Shown here: positions 5,109 through 7,261 of the stretch, one piece after another
How the letters are laid out: every line of letters begins with the position of its first letter
Position numbering within the stretch: the first letter of the stretch is position 1
Assembly: GCF_002321025.1 (NCBI RefSeq)
Contig: NZ_DCLL01000045.1
Span: 3,302-10,562 of the forward strand
DNA from: Acinetobacter lwoffii
Lineage (GTDB): Bacteria; Pseudomonadota; Gammaproteobacteria; Pseudomonadales; Moraxellaceae
Reading direction: 5' to 3'
DNA: 7,261 bases
Notes under the pieces: model-generated
The model's input: only the letters and a program-made list of their open reading frames with translations
Told to the model about the DNA's origin: nothing
Databases searched by the model: none
Made by a program: the position numbers and the translations under genes

Positions 5109-7261
5109 AACTTTTTATTTCGCAGGCGAAGGGCATTCGTGATGACTGAAGCTGAACTCAAACTCATAGCCAAGGCGGCAATCATCGGTGACAACAACCA
5201 ACCGGTAAATGGATATAGTACGCCAGCCGCGATAGGGACACCCAAAGCATTGTAAAGGAAAGCAAACATGAGGTTCTGTTTCATGTTGCCGACAGTAGCT
5301 TCCGAAAGTGAACGGGCAACAGCAATCCCTCGTAAATCTCCCTTGACCAGCGTAACTTGGGCACTATTCATTGCGACATCAGTTCCGGTCCCCATAGCGA
5401 TACCGACATCAGCCTTGGCTAGTGCTGGTGCATCATTGATGCCATCACCAGCCATAGCCACGATGCGACCTTCCTTCTGCAATTTGCTGACCAGTTCTAG
5501 TTTATCTGCGGGTTTGACTTCGCCATGTACCTCATCAATGCCTAGACGTGCTGCGACTGAACGGGCAGTGGTGAGACCATCTCCTGTTGCCATCACGATA
5601 CGTAGACCCGCTTCCTTCAGGGTGGCAAGTGCTTCAGGGGTACTTTTTTTGATGGGATCGGATACTGCAAGCAGACCGGCCAATTCACCATTGATGGCTA
5701 GATGCATCACACTTGCACCTTCCGAACGCAGCTCTTCGGCTTGCGGAATCAGAGATTGTACCGAGATACCTAATTGCTCCATCAGTGCTGTGTTGCCCAA
5801 AGCTAACTGACGATCGCCCACTTGACCTCGAACACCAATCCCTGAGCCTGATTCAAAATTATCTGGTGTTTCAAGAGGCAGGCCACGTTCGTGTGCTGCG
5901 TTTACAATCGCTTCGGCTAGCGGGTGTTCACTGCCTTGATCAAGACTGGCGGCTAAACGTAATACTTCAGATTCGTCAAAACCTGATGCGGCAACTACAC
6001 GATCGAATACAGGGCGTCCTTCAGTTAACGTACCTGTTTTATCGATGATTAGTGTGTCAATCTTGCGTAGATTCTCAATGGCTGCTGCATCACGGAACAG
6101 CACACCATGAGTAGCACCTTTACCCGTCGCAACCATGATAGACATTGGAGTTGCCAAGCCTAGTGCACAAGGACAGGCAATAATGAGTACTGCCACAGCA
6201 TTGATTAATGCATAAACCCAGCTTGATTCTTCTGGGCCGAATAGTCCCCATACAAAGAAGGTAAGCAAGGCAATGATCACTACAGCCATGACGAACCAAC
6301 CTGCTACCTGATCAGCCATACGTTGCATTGGTGCTCTCGATCGTTGAGCTTGCGCCACCATCTGTACGATCTGGGATAACATGGTACTTGAACCAATTTT
6401 CTCTGAACGCATGATCAATGAACCATTGGTATTCAGGGTAGCTCCAATGACTTTATCGCCGATACGTTTAGTGATAGGTAAAGGTTCACCTGTCAGCATC
6501 GATTCATCCACTGAACTACTTCCTTCAGTGATTACACCATCCACAGGCACTTTTTCACCTGGGCGAATTCTGAGTAAATCTCCTACATGGACATGCGTTA
6601 GAGGAACATCTTCTTCAGTTCCATCAGGCAGGATTCGGCGAGCTGTTTTAGGAGCGAGCCCAAGGAGTGACTTAATTGCAGCAGAAGTTTGCGAACGTGC
6701 TTTTAACTCCAATATTTGTCCCAGTAGGGTCAATGAAATGATGACCGCTGAAGCTTCAAAGTAAACAGCGACACGACCCATGGAAATAAATGAGTCTGGG
6801 AAGATTTGCGGTGCAATGGTTGCGACCACACTATAAATAAATGCAGCTCCAGTGCCCAAACCAATCAGCGTCCACATGTTCGGGCTGCGATTCACAACCG
6901 ATTGCCAACCCCGGGAAAAAAATGGCCAACCTGCCCAAAGTACAATTGGGAGTGACAACACCAGTTCAATCCAGCTCTGAACAGCCATATTGAACAGGTT
7001 CATTTGATGACCAAACATCGCCAAAAAAGTCACGATGATGGTCAATGGCAGTGTCCACCAGAAGCGTCGGCGGAAATCACGTAACTCCGGATTCTCATCT
7101 TCCTCTAATTCAGGAATGAGTGGCTCCAGTGTCATTCCGCATTTAGGACAGTTTCCAGGATGATCTTGCCTGATTTCTGGATGCATTGGGCATGTATAGA
7201 TGGTCGTACCTGTTGTGCTTGCCGCATTAACGTGTTGAACAGTCTGATGATGCTGTGTATG
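5105..7261 (-). CDS. Cu+-exporting P1B-type ATPase with N-terminal HMBD module (start beyond window)
   Basis: The frame stays open to the right edge, so the 5' end is missing. ATG 7186 is not the start: it lies inside YTCPMHPEI, the conserved opening of the heavy-metal-binding module whose second half is CPKCGM. Numbering from that Met as 1, this module covers about -4 to 21 and is preceded by His-rich sequence (HTQHHQ); no CxxC HMA domain is visible. The P-type core follows: A-domain TGEP 232-235, membrane CPC 338-340, phosphorylation site DKTGT (D382), N-domain HP 421-422, TGDG 534-537 and GDGINDAP 580-587. NLMFAFLYN (638-646) and MSLSS (674-678) are the metal-site motifs of the Cu+/Ag+ subgroup. 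It should pump Cu+ from cytoplasm to periplasm, feeding CopA. The HMBD-for-HMA layout is SilP-like, so Ag+ is also possible. The stop overlaps the DUF4010 start by four bases. I give no symbol because copA, copB, copF and silP are all used for such genes. Confidence 0.95.
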   Translation of the reverse strand, partial: HTQHHQTVQHVNAASTTGTTIYTCPMHPEIRQDHPGNCPKCGMTLEPLIPELEEDENPELRDFRRRFWWTLPLTIIVTFLAMFGHQMNLFNMAVQSWIELVLSLPIVLWAGWPFFSRGWQSVVNRSPNMWTLIGLGTGAAFIYSVVATIAPQIFPDSFISMGRVAVYFEASAVIISLTLLGQILELKARSQTSAAIKSLLGLAPKTARRILPDGTEEDVPLTHVHVGDLLRIRPGEKVPVDGVITEGSSSVDESMLTGEPLPITKRIGDKVIGATLNTNGSLIMRSEKIGSSTMLSQIVQMVAQAQRSRAPMQRMADQVAGWFVMAVVIIALLTFFVWGLFGPEESSWVYALINAVAVLIIACPCALGLATPMSIMVATGKGATHGVLFRDAAAIENLRKIDTLIIDKTGTLTEGRPVFDRVVAASGFDESEVLRLAASLDQGSEHPLAEAIVNAAHERGLPLETPDNFESGSGIGVRGQVGDRQLALGNTALMEQLGISVQSLIPQAEELRSEGASVMHLAINGELAGLLAVSDPIKKSTPEALATLKEAGLRIVMATGDGLTTARSVAARLGIDEVHGEVKPADKLELVSKLQKEGRIVAMAGDGINDAPALAKADVGIAMGTGTDVAMNSAQVTLVKGDLRGIAVARSLSEATVGNMKQNLMFAFLYNALGVPIAAGVLYPFTGWLLSPMIAALAMSLSSASVITNALRLRNKKL

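Noticed and set aside
5268..5810. Plus-strand 180-codon ORF, and others at 5713-6048 and 6381-6764
   Set aside because: All are antisense to the ATPase coding frame, whose catalytic motifs cover these positions.
6482..6493. TGEP instead of TGES in the ATPase actuator domain
   Set aside because: TGEP is common in Cu+ P1B ATPases, and the catalytic Glu is kept, so it is not a defect.

Overview
The window is a copper/silver resistance locus from an AT-rich gammaproteobacterium. Codon use, the CopA sequence and the cop gene order suggest Acinetobacter or a close Moraxellaceae relative; this is an inference from memory of the families, not a database result. No RNA genes, IS elements, CRISPR arrays or replication origins were recognised. 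Both outermost genes run off the window.

Layout. (1) Positions 1-1564, minus strand: a short secreted Met/His-rich protein (1268-1564) followed by the periplasmic multicopper oxidase CopA (1178 down to the left edge, C-terminal cupredoxin domain not visible). The 89-bp gap between them carries a stem-loop and a second palindrome over the copA ribosome binding site. (2) Positions 1565-1712: a divergent regulatory region with a CusR/CopR-type 'cop box' near its middle and a candidate copR promoter. (3) Positions 1713-3786, plus strand: the two-component system copR-copS, overlapping by 8 bases. (4) Positions 3825-7261, minus strand: a Cu+-type P1B ATPase with an N-terminal YTCPMHPEI-type metal-binding module (its start lies beyond the right edge), overlapping by 4 bases a 427-residue MgtC/SapB-DUF4010 membrane protein of unknown function.

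How the parts fit: CopS would sense periplasmic Cu+/Ag+ and phosphorylate CopR, which would bind the cop box and turn on the divergent small-protein/copA operon and probably its own operon. The ATPase would pump Cu+ from the cytoplasm to the periplasm, where CopA oxidises it and the Met/His-rich protein may sequester or deliver it. The DUF4010 protein is the functional unknown, tightly coupled to the ATPase.

The window is compositionally two-part. The copA-copRS half (1-3786) is markedly AT-rich, whereas the DUF4010/ATPase half is clearly more GC-rich. The change falls in or beside the 38-bp convergent gap after copS, which suggests a mosaic assembled from two sources.
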